DNA of 64,000 bases from Moheibacter stercoris. GTDB lineage: Bacteria; Bacteroidota; Bacteroidia; Flavobacteriales; Weeksellaceae. The notes beneath the pieces are model-generated. The model was not told where the DNA came from and did no database searches. It worked only from the letters and a program-made list of their open reading frames with translations. The stretch lies in the NCBI RefSeq assembly GCF_040545805.1, contig NZ_JBEPMO010000014.1, positions 1-64,000 on the forward strand. The letters are read 5' to 3'. Within the stretch, counting starts at the first letter, position 1. Each line of letters begins with the position of its first letter. Of this stretch, positions 18,090 to 26,588 are shown piece after piece. The translations under genes and the position numbers were made by a program.

Positions 18090-18794
18090 ATGTCAGACAT
18101 TTTAGAAAACGTTGACAACATTTGTTCGTTGTTTGAAAACCCAGAAATTTTAAAACATTTTTCCAAAGAGGAATTAAGCGAATTAAGCCATGAAAAGAAA
18201 GTCGTAACCTACAAAAAAGGCGATCTTATCATAGAAGAAGGCGCAACTCCAAAAGGGATTTACTACATAGACAAAGGTACAGCGAAAATGTTTAAGTTGG
18301 GATTCAACGGGAAAGAACAAATCTTACGTTTCATCAAAACCGGTGATATTTTAGGATATCGTTCTATCTTATCCAAACAACCTTACGGAGCTTCTGCCAC
18401 AGCAATGGAAGACACAGAAGCCTGTTTTATTCCTGAGAAATTTTTCTTGAAAGTATTGGAACATCATCCAAAATTGGCTTTTGACATCTTACGAAGAATT
18501 TCAGAAGATTTAGGAGAGTCGGCACAAACGATTACGTTCTTAGCACAAAAAACAGTTCGCGAACGTTTGGCAGAAGTTTTATTGCTTTTGGAAAAGAAAT
18601 TGGGAACCGACAAAGATGGTTTCATCAAAATTTCTTTGACCAGAGAAGAAATGGCCAACTTAATTGGAACGGCTACTGAATCTGCAATTCGTTTGATTTC
18701 TGAATTCAAAACCGATCATTTAATCGAAGTAGAAGGAAGAAAAATCAAGATTTTAGACCATCAGAAATTAGTGAAATTGGGACATGTGAATTAA
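18090..18794 (+). CDS. Crp/Fnr family transcriptional regulator
   Basis: A 234-aa regulator with an N-terminal cyclic-nucleotide-binding-type beta-barrel (about 20-140), a dimerisation helix and a C-terminal winged helix. The DNA-recognition region includes SLTREEMANLIGTATESAIRLISEF. It lacks the N-terminal cysteine cluster that binds 4Fe-4S in E. coli Fnr; only Cys12 and one further Cys near 112 are seen. Direct oxygen sensing is therefore unlikely by that route. It is divergent from ccoI, and the motif next to its start also occurs before ccoS, so control of cbb3 genes is likely. A terminator follows. Confidence 0.9.
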   Translation: MSDILENVDNICSLFENPEILKHFSKEELSELSHEKKVVTYKKGDLIIEEGATPKGIYYIDKGTAKMFKLGFNGKEQILRFIKTGDILGYRSILSKQPYGASATAMEDTEACFIPEKFFLKVLEHHPKLAFDILRRISEDLGESAQTITFLAQKTVRERLAEVLLLLEKKLGTDKDGFIKISLTREEMANLIGTATESAIRLISEFKTDHLIEVEGRKIKILDHQKLVKLGHVN

Positions 18795-18816
18795 TCCCAA
18801 ATCTTATTATAAAAAC

Positions 18817-18851
18817 AAAAATCGCTTTGGAATGAATTCAAAGCGATTTTT
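18817..18851 (+). terminator. terminator of the Crp/Fnr gene
   Basis: A 13-bp stem (AAAAATCGCTTTG at 18817-18829, CAAAGCGATTTTT at 18839-18851) with a 9-nt loop and a T-run lies 22 nt after the stop codon. Confidence 0.85.
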
Positions 18852-18856
18852 TTATG

Positions 18857-18887
18857 TTGTCGAATCCTGATCTTAATTCTATATTTA
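18857..18887 (+). promoter_or_regulatory. promoter of the frameshifted lipoprotein gene
   Basis: TTG (18857-18859), a 20-nt spacer and TATATTTA (18880-18887) fit the TTG-N17-23-TAnnTTTG pattern with A in place of the last G. It lies 43 nt before the ATG at 18931. Confidence 0.45.
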
Positions 18888-18930
18888 TCTAAATTAGTTT
18901 AAATTAATTCATACCTAAATATTAAAATAA

Positions 18931-19487
18931 ATGAGAAAAGTATTTATTATTTGCACCTTCTTACTTTACCTTCAATCTTGCATACAAATTCAAGGATTGA
19001 AAATGACTACAATAAATTGTCAGATCGACAAAAAGATTTAATCCAACCCTTAAATTCTTTTGAAAATTTAGAAAACAACAAAATTTACGAGTTAAATACC
19101 AATCAACTAAAAGATGAATTAAAAAATTATCCCAAAGCAATTGTATACGTTTTCACTAATGGCTGCGCAACAAAGTATTGTTTACCCATGAATGTTTATA
19201 AAAACTATGCTGAAACGAATGGTTACAAATTGTTTTTGGTAATGAACGGATATATGAAATTAAATGAAACACTTGATCAAATGGCAGAAACTCCCTATTT
19301 TTCTATTGATAATGAATATTATGGTGTATCAAATCGCACCAAATATTCCAATTATTTTGAAAATGAATTAATGAATTTAACGAAAGAAACAAAACATAAA
19401 GTGTATCCTGGCAATCTTTTCTTTTTTGAAAACGGGGAATTTCAAAATGTTTCTATGGAATTACCTAAGAATCTAGTTTCTAATTAA
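18931..19487 (+). pseudogene. lipoprotein gene split by a one-base frameshift
   Basis: The ATG at 18931 opens MRKVFIICTFLLYLQSC, a textbook lipoprotein signal with Cys17, but this frame stops at 19039. The body of the protein (from about IENDYNKLSDRQKDL) continues in another frame to 19487 with no suitable start. Loss of one base near 18992-18997 (GGAATTGAA becoming GGATTGAA) would join them into about 185 residues. The body has a thioredoxin-like flavour: a hydrophobic strand, then CATKYC, and a later YPGNLFFFENG strand. I do not recognise the family. It could be a real pseudogene, a sequencing error or, less likely, recoding. Confidence 0.7.
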
Positions 19488-19490
19488 TAA

Positions 19491-19586
19491 TTTCTTTGTG
19501 TTCTTTTGTGTAAAACTTAGTGTCTATTGTGGTGAAAAATACAAATTGAATATAACAACCACAAAGCTCACAAAGAAAGCACAAAG
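19491..19586. repeat. inverted CACAAAG-type intergenic repeat
   Basis: TTTCTTTGTG (19491-19500) is the exact complement of CACAAAGAAA (19569-19578), and CACAAAG recurs at 19560-19566 and 19580-19586. A related CACAAAGAACCAC occurs between trpE and trpG (29055-29067). It could act as a hairpin between the converging lipoprotein and hflX genes. Confidence 0.5.
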
Positions 19587-19600
19587 CACCCAAAAATCAA

Positions 19601-20809
19601 TCAACTTTCCTCTTCGAAATATTCAAACAAGAAATCATTGTAAGGAAAACGTTTGACGTGCAATTTTTTCACTTCTTCGTAAACCAACTTACGCAATTCT
19701 TCCATATTTTGCTTTTCCGTTGCCGAAATGAAAATCGATGGATGTTCACTTTTCGCCATCCAGGTTTTTTTCCATTCGTCCAAAGAAATATTTTCCGGTT
19801 TCACTTCCGTTAAATCATCTTCGTCTTTTTTGACGTAGGAATATTTATCAATTTTATTGAAAACCAAAACTGTTGGTTTGTGATTACTTTCAATTTCCTG
19901 TAAAATCTGATTCACCGAATGAATATGATCTTCAAAACTCGGATGCGAAATATCCACCACATGCACCAACAAATCGGCTTCTCGAACCTCATCCAAAGTT
20001 GATTTAAAGGATTCGACCAATTGTGTTGGCAATTTGCGAATGAACCCTACGGTATCGGTTAACAAGAAAGGTAAATTTCCAATGACCACTTTTCGTACAG
20101 TTGTGTCCAAAGTCGCAAATAATTTGTCTTCTGCAAACACATCCGATTTACTCAAAACGTTCATTAAGGTAGATTTCCCAACGTTGGTATATCCGACCAA
20201 AGCGACACGAATCAAAGCTCCACGATTTTTACGTTGGGTTGCCATTTGTTTGTCAATCGACTTCAATTTATCTTTCAATAAAGTGATTCGATCACGAATG
20301 ATACGACGGTCAGTTTCAATCTCCGTTTCCCCAGGACCACGCATCCCAATACCTCCACGTTGACGCTCCAAGTGAGTCCACATACGCGTTAATCGTGGCA
20401 ATAAATATTGGTATTGCGCCAATTCCACTTGGGTTCTCGCATAGGAAGTCTGTGCTCGTTGCGCGAAAATATCCAAGATCAATTGCGTTCTATCAATAAT
20501 TTTTCGGTTGACAACTTTCTCAATGTTTTTCAATTGGGAAGGCGTTAATTCATCGTCAAAGATTAAAGTGTCAATTTCATTTTCCTCTGCATACAGAGCG
20601 ATTTCTTCTAATTTCCCTGAACCCACGAAAAATTTCGAATCGGGTTTATCCATACGTTGGGTAAACCTTTCAGCAACTTCCGCACCTGCTGTATAAGCAA
20701 GAAATTGAAGTTCGTCCATGTATTCTTCCAATTTTTCTTCGGGTTGCTCACGGGTAATTAAACCAATCAACACCACTTTTTCGTATTGTGCTTCTTTTTT
20801 TTCTAACAT
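19601..20809 (-). CDS. hflX: ribosome-associated GTPase HflX
   Basis: A 402-aa GTPase that binds the large ribosomal subunit and can split stalled ribosomes. The N-terminal HflX domain (about 10-180) ends with the GGIGMRGPGETEIETDRR stretch (152-169). The G domain has GYTNVGKST (206-214), DTVGF (252-256) and the NKID specificity motif. It is a single gene. A bipartite promoter lies only 10-39 nt upstream of the ATG, implying a very short 5' untranslated region. Confidence 0.95.
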   Translation of the reverse strand: MLEKKEAQYEKVVLIGLITREQPEEKLEEYMDELQFLAYTAGAEVAERFTQRMDKPDSKFFVGSGKLEEIALYAEENEIDTLIFDDELTPSQLKNIEKVVNRKIIDRTQLILDIFAQRAQTSYARTQVELAQYQYLLPRLTRMWTHLERQRGGIGMRGPGETEIETDRRIIRDRITLLKDKLKSIDKQMATQRKNRGALIRVALVGYTNVGKSTLMNVLSKSDVFAEDKLFATLDTTVRKVVIGNLPFLLTDTVGFIRKLPTQLVESFKSTLDEVREADLLVHVVDISHPSFEDHIHSVNQILQEIESNHKPTVLVFNKIDKYSYVKKDEDDLTEVKPENISLDEWKKTWMAKSEHPSIFISATEKQNMEELRKLVYEEVKKLHVKRFPYNDFLFEYFEEES

Positions 20810-20818
20810 ATCTTAAGA

Positions 20819-20848
20819 CAAAGATAATTTAAACAAGGTTTTATTCAA
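20819..20848 (-). promoter_or_regulatory. promoter of hflX
   Basis: On the minus strand, TTG (20848-20846), a 19-nt spacer and TATCTTTG (20826-20819) match the Bacteroidota consensus TTG-N19-TAnnTTTG. Confidence 0.6.
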
Positions 20849-20936
20849 GTTGGAATCATGGAAAATATCAATCCGATTTCCCATTTCATCATTAAAATTC
20901 TTGTTTTAATTTTAACAAAAATGAAACCAAAAAATT

Positions 20937-22385
20937 CTATCGAACAAATTTCTTCGTCATAATCTTTCCGTTATTTAACTTCATCACCATCAAATAAACT
21001 CCTTTTTCCAACGAATTGATCTTGATTCTGCCCGATTTATCGAAATCATTTTTAGTCAAAATCTTTTCTGCAACGGAATTGATGATTTCCATCGTTAAAA
21101 TTTGGGTGGACTCATTTGAGGATTCATAGATGATTTCGGACTTCTCAATTCGAATAAATGGGAAATCTTTGGTTGAATTCTTTACACTCGAATGAGCATT
21201 TTTGGCTATTTCCACTACGAATTCCAATCCCAATTTGGCAAATTTTGCTGCATGCGAAGCATCGTTCCCCATGTTCTCAAAAGTATCATCTTCGGAATGA
21301 TACCAAGGATTCATTTCATCTCCATCGGCTTCAAATGGGAACACCGCTTTGTATCCGAATTGTCCCCAAGCCGCATGATCACTACAATCATAACCACATT
21401 CTGTCAATCCAAAAGTCAACAAATCTTTTTCTGAACTATGATAATGCGCCAATAATTCAAATAAGAAAACATTCAATTCAGAACTCGTAAAACCAGGATC
21501 ATGGGTAAGGTAAATATCAAGATCGGACCCTTTGTAAGTAACCATATCCAAATTCATCATACCCAAAACATTTACCCCTTGTTTAGAATAAGTTTCAGCA
21601 ATATCCTTCGCTCCTAATAATCCAACTTCCTCAGCTGCAAAAGCCATGATTTGAACCGTTTTTTGAGGTTTGAAATTGTTTTTCAAAAGAACCCGATAAA
21701 TTTCTGTTAAGGTCGCAATTCCAGAACCATTGTCATCGGCTCCAGGAGCAAAATCTGCTGCGAAACTATCGCCCGAATCCAAATGTCCACCTAGAATTAC
21801 AATTTCATCTGGTTTTGTTTGACCAGGAATGGTGATGATGATGGATTTTTGCGGAGAGAAATCGTGTTCAAAAAATTCGATTTTGATATCCGATCGTTTT
21901 GACGCCAAAGCCATTTTTTCCCAACGATTTTTCAAATCGATGGATGCTTGAATTCCTTCTGGACGTGTATGAAATCGAGTTCCATAATTTTCCAATGTTT
22001 TGATCATTTGACCAATGCTTTCTGGATTGACATCTTTAAGAATTTTCTGGACATAATCATGTTCCGTAACGGTAAATTCCAAAATTTCCTGTTCAAATTT
22101 CGGATTGTAGAACATACTTTGAATAGCTGTTCTTTTATCGGAATGCAATGTATAAACTCCTTTTTTCGGATTCAATGAATCTAAGGTTGCGATAACCTGA
22201 CGATCAAAAAATACAACTGAACGACCATTTTCCGTTTTCTGAATTTGAACTTTTCTAGGATGAATGTCTCGTAATGCATTGGCTAAATGATGTGATGTTG
22301 TTGCGTAAGTCCAATTTTCTTTTTGAGCGAATAATGGAGTAGAAAGGACCAAAAAGAACCAAATGAAAGGAAAAAATTTCTTCAT
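20937..22385 (-). CDS. secreted M28 zinc aminopeptidase with T9SS sorting tail
   Basis: A 482-aa exported peptidase. An N-terminal signal peptide (cleavage after about LFAQ) is followed by a pro-region and an M28 domain. Zinc ligands are visible: HLDSGD (His201), GADDNGSG (bridging Asp217), AAEEVG (Glu252/253), NLDMV (Asp280) and WYHSEDD (His363), as in the Vibrio/Aeromonas leucyl aminopeptidase group. The last 75 residues (ILTMEIINSVAEKI ... GVYLMVMKLNNGKIMTKKF) form a type A T9SS C-terminal sorting domain, so the enzyme is secreted or surface-attached. It is divergent from the DUF2911 gene. Confidence 0.9.
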   Translation of the reverse strand: MKKFFPFIWFFLVLSTPLFAQKENWTYATTSHHLANALRDIHPRKVQIQKTENGRSVVFFDRQVIATLDSLNPKKGVYTLHSDKRTAIQSMFYNPKFEQEILEFTVTEHDYVQKILKDVNPESIGQMIKTLENYGTRFHTRPEGIQASIDLKNRWEKMALASKRSDIKIEFFEHDFSPQKSIIITIPGQTKPDEIVILGGHLDSGDSFAADFAPGADDNGSGIATLTEIYRVLLKNNFKPQKTVQIMAFAAEEVGLLGAKDIAETYSKQGVNVLGMMNLDMVTYKGSDLDIYLTHDPGFTSSELNVFLFELLAHYHSSEKDLLTFGLTECGYDCSDHAAWGQFGYKAVFPFEADGDEMNPWYHSEDDTFENMGNDASHAAKFAKLGLEFVVEIAKNAHSSVKNSTKDFPFIRIEKSEIIYESSNESTQILTMEIINSVAEKILTKNDFDKSGRIKINSLEKGVYLMVMKLNNGKIMTKKFVR

Positions 22386-22500
22386 GAATACTGTTGATAA
22401 TTGTAAAAACTTTCAAAATTAGTTTAAAATGACAAAAAGGAATTGATTTGGATGTTGAATTTTTCTCTATTTTAGAGCCATAATTATAAAAACACAAAAG

Positions 22501-23349
22501 ATGAAAAAAGCATTAACCCTTTTAAGCTTTGCTGCATTCATGGCTTTTTCGCAAGCTCAAGTAACAACTCCTCCTGCAAGTGTACCAGCGGAATATGAAG
22601 TAAAAGTAGGTTTGACTGAATTTGACCTTGAATACAATCGTCCGAATGTGAATGATCGTAAGATTTTTGGAGATTTGGTTCCTTATGGGAAAATCTGGAG
22701 AACGGGTGCCAATAAAAATTCAACTATTGAATTCTCTGATGATATTGTTATTGATGGACAAACGGTAAAAGCAGGTAAATACGCGATTTTTACCAAACCA
22801 GAAAAAGATTCTTGGGAAATCTATTTCTATACCGATACAGAAAATTGGGGATTGCCTGAAAAATGGGATGATTCAAAAGTTGCGATGAGAACCAAAGCAA
22901 AAGTTCATAAATTACCTATGAGCGTCGAAACTTTCTCCATTTCCATTGATGAAATCAAAAATGACAATGCCAAATTGAATTTCATATGGAGTGATGTCTA
23001 TGTTGAAGTGAAAATGGAAGTTCCAACCGATAAAAAAGTTTTGGCTTCGATTGATGCAACGATGAAAAATTCTCCAAAACCAGAAGATTATATTGCTGCA
23101 GCTAATTATTATGCCAATACAGGAAAAGATATTCAGCAAGCAAAAAAATGGTTCGATGAAGGAATGAAAGGTCAAAAAGAACCGAAATTCTGGCAATTGC
23201 GTCAACAATCTTTGGTATATGCCAAAGCTGGAGATATCAAAGGAGCGATTAGTTTAGCGCAACAATCTTTGGATTTGGCTAAAAAAGCAGGAAATGCTGA
23301 TTATGTAAAAATGAATGAAGAATCCATCAAAGAATGGTCTAAAAAATAA
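22501..23349 (+). CDS. exported DUF2911 protein
   Basis: A 282-aa protein with a signal peptide (cleavage near SQAQ). Its DUF2911 domain starts with VPAEYEVKVGLTEFDLEYNRPNVNDRKIFG and contains the typical LVPYGKIWRTGANKN and GKYAIFTKP segments. The C-terminal quarter is helical, with a TPR-like pair (QAKKWFDEGMKG ... GAISLAQQSLDLAKKAG). Function is unknown. The domain is frequent in Bacteroidota envelope proteins. It is divergent from the M28 peptidase and followed by a hairpin. Confidence 0.87.
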   Translation: MKKALTLLSFAAFMAFSQAQVTTPPASVPAEYEVKVGLTEFDLEYNRPNVNDRKIFGDLVPYGKIWRTGANKNSTIEFSDDIVIDGQTVKAGKYAIFTKPEKDSWEIYFYTDTENWGLPEKWDDSKVAMRTKAKVHKLPMSVETFSISIDEIKNDNAKLNFIWSDVYVEVKMEVPTDKKVLASIDATMKNSPKPEDYIAAANYYANTGKDIQQAKKWFDEGMKGQKEPKFWQLRQQSLVYAKAGDIKGAISLAQQSLDLAKKAGNADYVKMNEESIKEWSKK

Positions 23350-23371
23350 TTTCAGTATAATTTTTTAAATG

Positions 23372-23404
23372 AGGGTGGCCGAAACAATCGAAGTCACCCT
23401 TTTT
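23372..23404 (+). terminator. terminator of the DUF2911 gene
   Basis: AGGGTG (23372-23377) pairs with CACCCT (23395-23400) across a 17-nt loop, followed by a short T-run. It lies between the convergent DUF2911 and trpA genes. Confidence 0.6.
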
Positions 23405-23405
23405 G

Positions 23406-24170
23406 TTATTTTCGGATTGATTCTACAAATGCTTTCACCTCATTCACACCCTTTTCTTTCAAATGTTTCACAAAAGCCGATCCTATAATCGCACCTTTCG
23501 AATACTGAATTGCTTTTTGATAGGTTTCAGAATTGCTGATTCCAAATCCAATGATGGTCGGAGTTTTTAATTGCATTTTTTGAATTCGTGCAAAATATTG
23601 TTCCGTTTCTGTTTCGAATTGATTTTTTGCTCCCGTTACACTTGCCGAACTTACCATATAAATAAATCCAGTAGAAAGTTCATCGATTTCTCGAATACGC
23701 TCTTCACTGGTTTGAGGAGTAATTAAAAAGGTATTGCGTAAATTATATTTCTCGAATATTGCCTGATAATCCTCTTTGTACACATCAATGGGTAAATCGG
23801 GAATGATCAAACCATCTATTCCAATTTCAGCACATTTTTGACAGAAACGTTCGACACCATATTGTAAAATCGGATTGAAATAGCCCATTATCAAAAGTGG
23901 AATGGAAACCGTTTTACGCACATCCTTCAATTGTTCGAACAAGATTTCTGTTGTCATTCCATTATTTAACGCTTCGGTCGAACTTGCTTGAATGGTTGGT
24001 CCGTCCGCCAAAGGATCACTAAATGGCAAACCAATTTCCACCATATCGACTCCTGAATTTTCAAGTTGTTCAAGTATTTTTACTGTATCATTTAAATTAG
24101 GGTAACCCGCTGTAAAATAGATGGACAGTATTTTTTTATCTTCTTCTAATTTTTGATTGATTCGATTCAT
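23406..24170 (-). CDS. trpA: tryptophan synthase alpha chain
   Basis: Cleaves indole-3-glycerol phosphate to indole, which is channelled to TrpB. The 254-aa TIM barrel shows the catalytic Glu in VEIGLPFSDPLADGPTIQ and the catalytic Asp in GLIIPDLP. The phosphate loop is IGFGISN, with GAIIGSAFV after it. I start at the second ATG (24170, MNRINQKLEED), which matches relatives; another in-frame ATG is at 24176. It is last in the trp operon and is separated from trpB by the inserted four-helix-bundle cassette. Confidence 0.96.
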   Translation of the reverse strand: MNRINQKLEEDKKILSIYFTAGYPNLNDTVKILEQLENSGVDMVEIGLPFSDPLADGPTIQASSTEALNNGMTTEILFEQLKDVRKTVSIPLLIMGYFNPILQYGVERFCQKCAEIGIDGLIIPDLPIDVYKEDYQAIFEKYNLRNTFLITPQTSEERIREIDELSTGFIYMVSSASVTGAKNQFETETEQYFARIQKMQLKTPTIIGFGISNSETYQKAIQYSKGAIIGSAFVKHLKEKGVNEVKAFVESIRK

Positions 24171-24177
24171 TTTCATT

Positions 24178-24212
24178 TACGATTTACAATATTCGATGTA
24201 CGATTTTAAATC
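24178..24212 (+). repeat. left heptamer repeat of the cassette
   Basis: Successive 7-bp units starting at 24178 (TACGATT, TACAATA, TTCGATG, TACGATT) are degenerate copies of one heptamer. They lead into GATTTTAAATC, which is repeated inverted at 24649-24659. Confidence 0.6.
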
Positions 24213-24229
24213 ATCGATATTGGATATAA

Positions 24230-24598
24230 TTAATTTTTTGGGTTATTTTTTCTTGCGGTTTTTAAGGAGGAAACTACAATAGCAGTTAATTCATCTGCTT
24301 CTTTTATTAAAACTTCTAATTGGGAATTTTCATTTTTATTGATTTTTTCTATTTCTGATAATAGTTCCAAAAAATATTTACTTTCATCAACTTCTTCTTC
24401 TACAATTTTCAACTTATTGATGAAATCCTTAGAAGATTTTGCTCTTTGGGCAGCTCTATAATTTGCCCCAACTGAACTTGAGGAACGAATCAATTGTGAA
24501 ACAAAGGCATTATATTCCCTTGAATTTGGAAGTTTGCTACAAGCAAACCAACAATCCAATGCAAATTTTTTGGTTCGATTTAACATTAATGTTTTCAT
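24230..24598 (-). CDS. four-helix-bundle protein (23S rRNA IVS family)
   Basis: A 122-aa all-helical protein of the four-helix-bundle family first seen in 23S rRNA intervening sequences. Typical features are RTKKFALDCW at the N-terminus, then QLIRSSSSVGANYRAAQRAKS and a long FINKLKIVEEEVDESKYFLELL helix. Function is unknown. Start chosen at the ATG at 24598 (MKTLMLNRTK); an upstream GTG would add 11 residues. It lies between trpB and trpA in the same direction, unrelated to tryptophan synthesis, and is bordered by inverted 7-bp repeats. It is probably transcribed with the trp operon. Confidence 0.9.
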   Translation of the reverse strand: MKTLMLNRTKKFALDCWFACSKLPNSREYNAFVSQLIRSSSSVGANYRAAQRAKSSKDFINKLKIVEEEVDESKYFLELLSEIEKINKNENSQLEVLIKEADELTAIVVSSLKTARKNNPKN

Positions 24599-24696
24599 AA
24601 GTTTTTTTAGGTTTTTATTAATTAGTATCACTTAATACAATCAAAGTTGATTTAAAATCTTCGTATATTGAACTTTTAATATCCCAATCTCTTACT

Positions 24697-24745
24697 TCGC
24701 GCCTCGTAAATCGTTTATCGTACCTCGTATATCGTACTTCGTACA
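24697..24745 (+). repeat. right heptamer tandem repeat of the cassette
   Basis: Seven consecutive units begin with TCG at 24697, 24704, 24711, 24718, 24725, 24732 and 24739, an exact 7-bp period. Most read TCGTAnn (TCGTAAA, TCGTACC, TCGTATA, TCGTACT, TCGTACA). The unit is the complement of the TACGATT unit at the left edge. Confidence 0.75.
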
Positions 24746-24747
24746 TC

Positions 24748-25929
24748 TTATATATGAAAATAATTAATATACGTCGCTAAATCCTTGTCTCCTCTACCCG
24801 ATAAATTAACAACCACAACATCTTCAGCGTTTAATTGGATTTTTTTCAGAGCAGCAAAAGCGTGCGCACTTTCAATCGCAGGAATAATTCCTTCCAATTG
24901 AATCAATTCCATACCCGCTTGCATAGCTTCATCGTCTGTAACCGATTCAAATTCGGCTCTTTTAGATTCACATAAATGCGCGTGCATAGGTCCAATTCCC
25001 GGATAATCCAATCCGGCAGAAATCGAATAAGGTTCTGTTATTTGACCGTCTTCTGTTTGCATCAACAAAGTCTTACTTCCGTGAATAATCCCCACTTTGC
25101 CCAAAACCGACGTTGCCGCAGTTTCGCCCGAATGAATTCCTTTCCCAGCAGCTTCTACCGCTACCAATTTCACTTCTTTTTCATCCAAAAAATGATAAAA
25201 AGCGCCTGCAGCATTACTTCCGCCGCCAACACAAGCAATCACCAAATCCGGATTTTTTCTTCCCTCCTTTTCCAATAATTGGTTTTGAATTTCGTCTGAA
25301 ATGACCGATTGAAATTTCGCTACCAAATCGGGATATGGATGTGGTCCGACCACCGAACCAATGATGTAATACGTATTTTCCGGATTGTTGATCCAATCTC
25401 TGATCGCTTCATTGGTCGCATCTTTCAAGGTTTTACTTCCTGAAATTGCAGGAACGACTGTTGCTCCCAACATTTTCATTCGTGCGACATTGGGCGCTTG
25501 CCTTTCAATGTCAATTTCGCCCATATAAACAATGCATTCCAAACCCATCAATGCACAAGCCGTTGCAGTTGCAGCTCCGTGTTGACCCGCGCCCGTTTCG
25601 GCAATGATTCGTTTTTTACCCAATTTCTTGGCCAATAAAATTTGTCCCAAGGTATTATTGATTTTATGCGCTCCCGTATGGCATAAATCTTCACGTTTCA
25701 AATAAATTTTGGCTCCGTATTTTTCGGATAATCGTTTCGCGAAATAAAGCGGCGTTGGTCTGCCCACATAGTTTTGCAATAAATCTTGAAATTCAGTTTG
25801 AAATTCGGGAGATTGCATAATCTTTAAATAGGAATTTCGCAATTCTTCCACATTCGGATATAACATTTCGGGAATGAAAGCACCCCCAAATTGCCCGTAA
25901 TATCCTTTTTCGTCCACTTGATAACTCAT
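24748..25929 (-). CDS. trpB: tryptophan synthase beta chain
   Basis: PLP enzyme that condenses indole with serine to give tryptophan. The 393-aa protein has the PLP lysine in GAHKINNTLGQ, the EDLCHTGAHK loop, the phosphate-binding CVGGGSNAAG and the ETGAGQHGAATA motif. It is a TrpB1-type protein that works with TrpA. The start ATG overlaps the trpF stop by 4 nt (ATGA), showing tight coupling upstream. Downstream coupling to trpA is broken by an inserted gene. Confidence 0.97.
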   Translation of the reverse strand: MSYQVDEKGYYGQFGGAFIPEMLYPNVEELRNSYLKIMQSPEFQTEFQDLLQNYVGRPTPLYFAKRLSEKYGAKIYLKREDLCHTGAHKINNTLGQILLAKKLGKKRIIAETGAGQHGAATATACALMGLECIVYMGEIDIERQAPNVARMKMLGATVVPAISGSKTLKDATNEAIRDWINNPENTYYIIGSVVGPHPYPDLVAKFQSVISDEIQNQLLEKEGRKNPDLVIACVGGGSNAAGAFYHFLDEKEVKLVAVEAAGKGIHSGETAATSVLGKVGIIHGSKTLLMQTEDGQITEPYSISAGLDYPGIGPMHAHLCESKRAEFESVTDDEAMQAGMELIQLEGIIPAIESAHAFAALKKIQLNAEDVVVVNLSGRGDKDLATYINYFHI

Positions 25930-26573
25930 TGTAGTTCTTTTAATTTCTGTGAAAATTCTTTCACCAATTTGATATTTTTAATTCCAGGTTCGATTTCAAA
26001 TCGACTATTGATATCAATAATTCTGATTTGTGGAACTCTTTGTTTCATTTCTATAATTTTCGGAAGATCATCAATCGAAATTCCTCCACTTAACACAATG
26101 TCCTTTTGAAGCGGATAATCTTGCAAAATTTCCCAATTGAATTTGGTTCCATTCCCACCATAATTTTTTCCTTTTGTGTCAAAAACAATCGCATCAACAC
26201 AATGATAATTCAATAATTCTCCCATATCAAAATCTTCACCCACCGAAAATACTTTCCAAATCTTCAATTCTGGAAAAAAATCTTTTAATTCAGAACAATA
26301 AACATCGGATTCGTTCCCGTGAATTTGAACCACATTTAAATTGTGCTTCATTACTGCCTGAATGATTTCAGAAAAAGTTTCGTCGACAAAAACCCCAACT
26401 TTTTGAATTTCTTTTGGCAATGGAATAGGCTCCGAATTAAAAAAGCGAGCCGATTTGGAATAAAATATCATCCCAATAAAATCAGGCGATAAAGAAATTA
26501 ATTCTTGGAGATTCGTTTCATCTCGCATTCCGCAAACTTTCAATTCTAATCGTGTATTTTTCAAAACGCTCAT
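25926..26573 (-). CDS. trpF: phosphoribosylanthranilate isomerase
   Basis: Third step of the pathway: isomerises PRA to CdRP. The 215-aa TIM barrel has the catalytic Cys in LKVCGM near the N-terminus and the catalytic Asp in VFDTKG. The phosphate region is LSGGIS, and DINSRFE lies near the C-terminus. It starts 15 nt after trpC and overlaps trpB by 4 nt. Confidence 0.95.
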   Translation of the reverse strand: MSVLKNTRLELKVCGMRDETNLQELISLSPDFIGMIFYSKSARFFNSEPIPLPKEIQKVGVFVDETFSEIIQAVMKHNLNVVQIHGNESDVYCSELKDFFPELKIWKVFSVGEDFDMGELLNYHCVDAIVFDTKGKNYGGNGTKFNWEILQDYPLQKDIVLSGGISIDDLPKIIEMKQRVPQIRIIDINSRFEIEPGIKNIKLVKEFSQKLKELQ

Positions 26574-26588
26574 TTTAGGAAATTTGAC

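Larger units (their letters stand above)
24178..24745. mobile_element. candidate four-helix-bundle cassette with inverted heptamer ends
   Basis: This 568-bp block fills the whole trpB-trpA gap. Its left edge is a run of TACGATT-type heptamers (24178-24205) and its right edge a run of TCGTAnn heptamers (24697-24745), the same unit in inverted orientation. An exact 11-bp inverted pair, GATTTTAAATC (24202-24212) and GATTTAAAATC (24649-24659), lies just inside. It contains one gene. No transposase is present, so mobility is inferred from structure only. Confidence 0.45.

Noticed and set aside
18931..19041. Programmed frameshift to make the lipoprotein
   Set aside because: No slippery heptamer, long homopolymer or downstream structure is visible; a one-base loss or sequence error is simpler.
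24697..24745. CRISPR-like array
   Set aside because: Units are 7 bp without spacers; this is a simple tandem repeat. No Cas genes are present.
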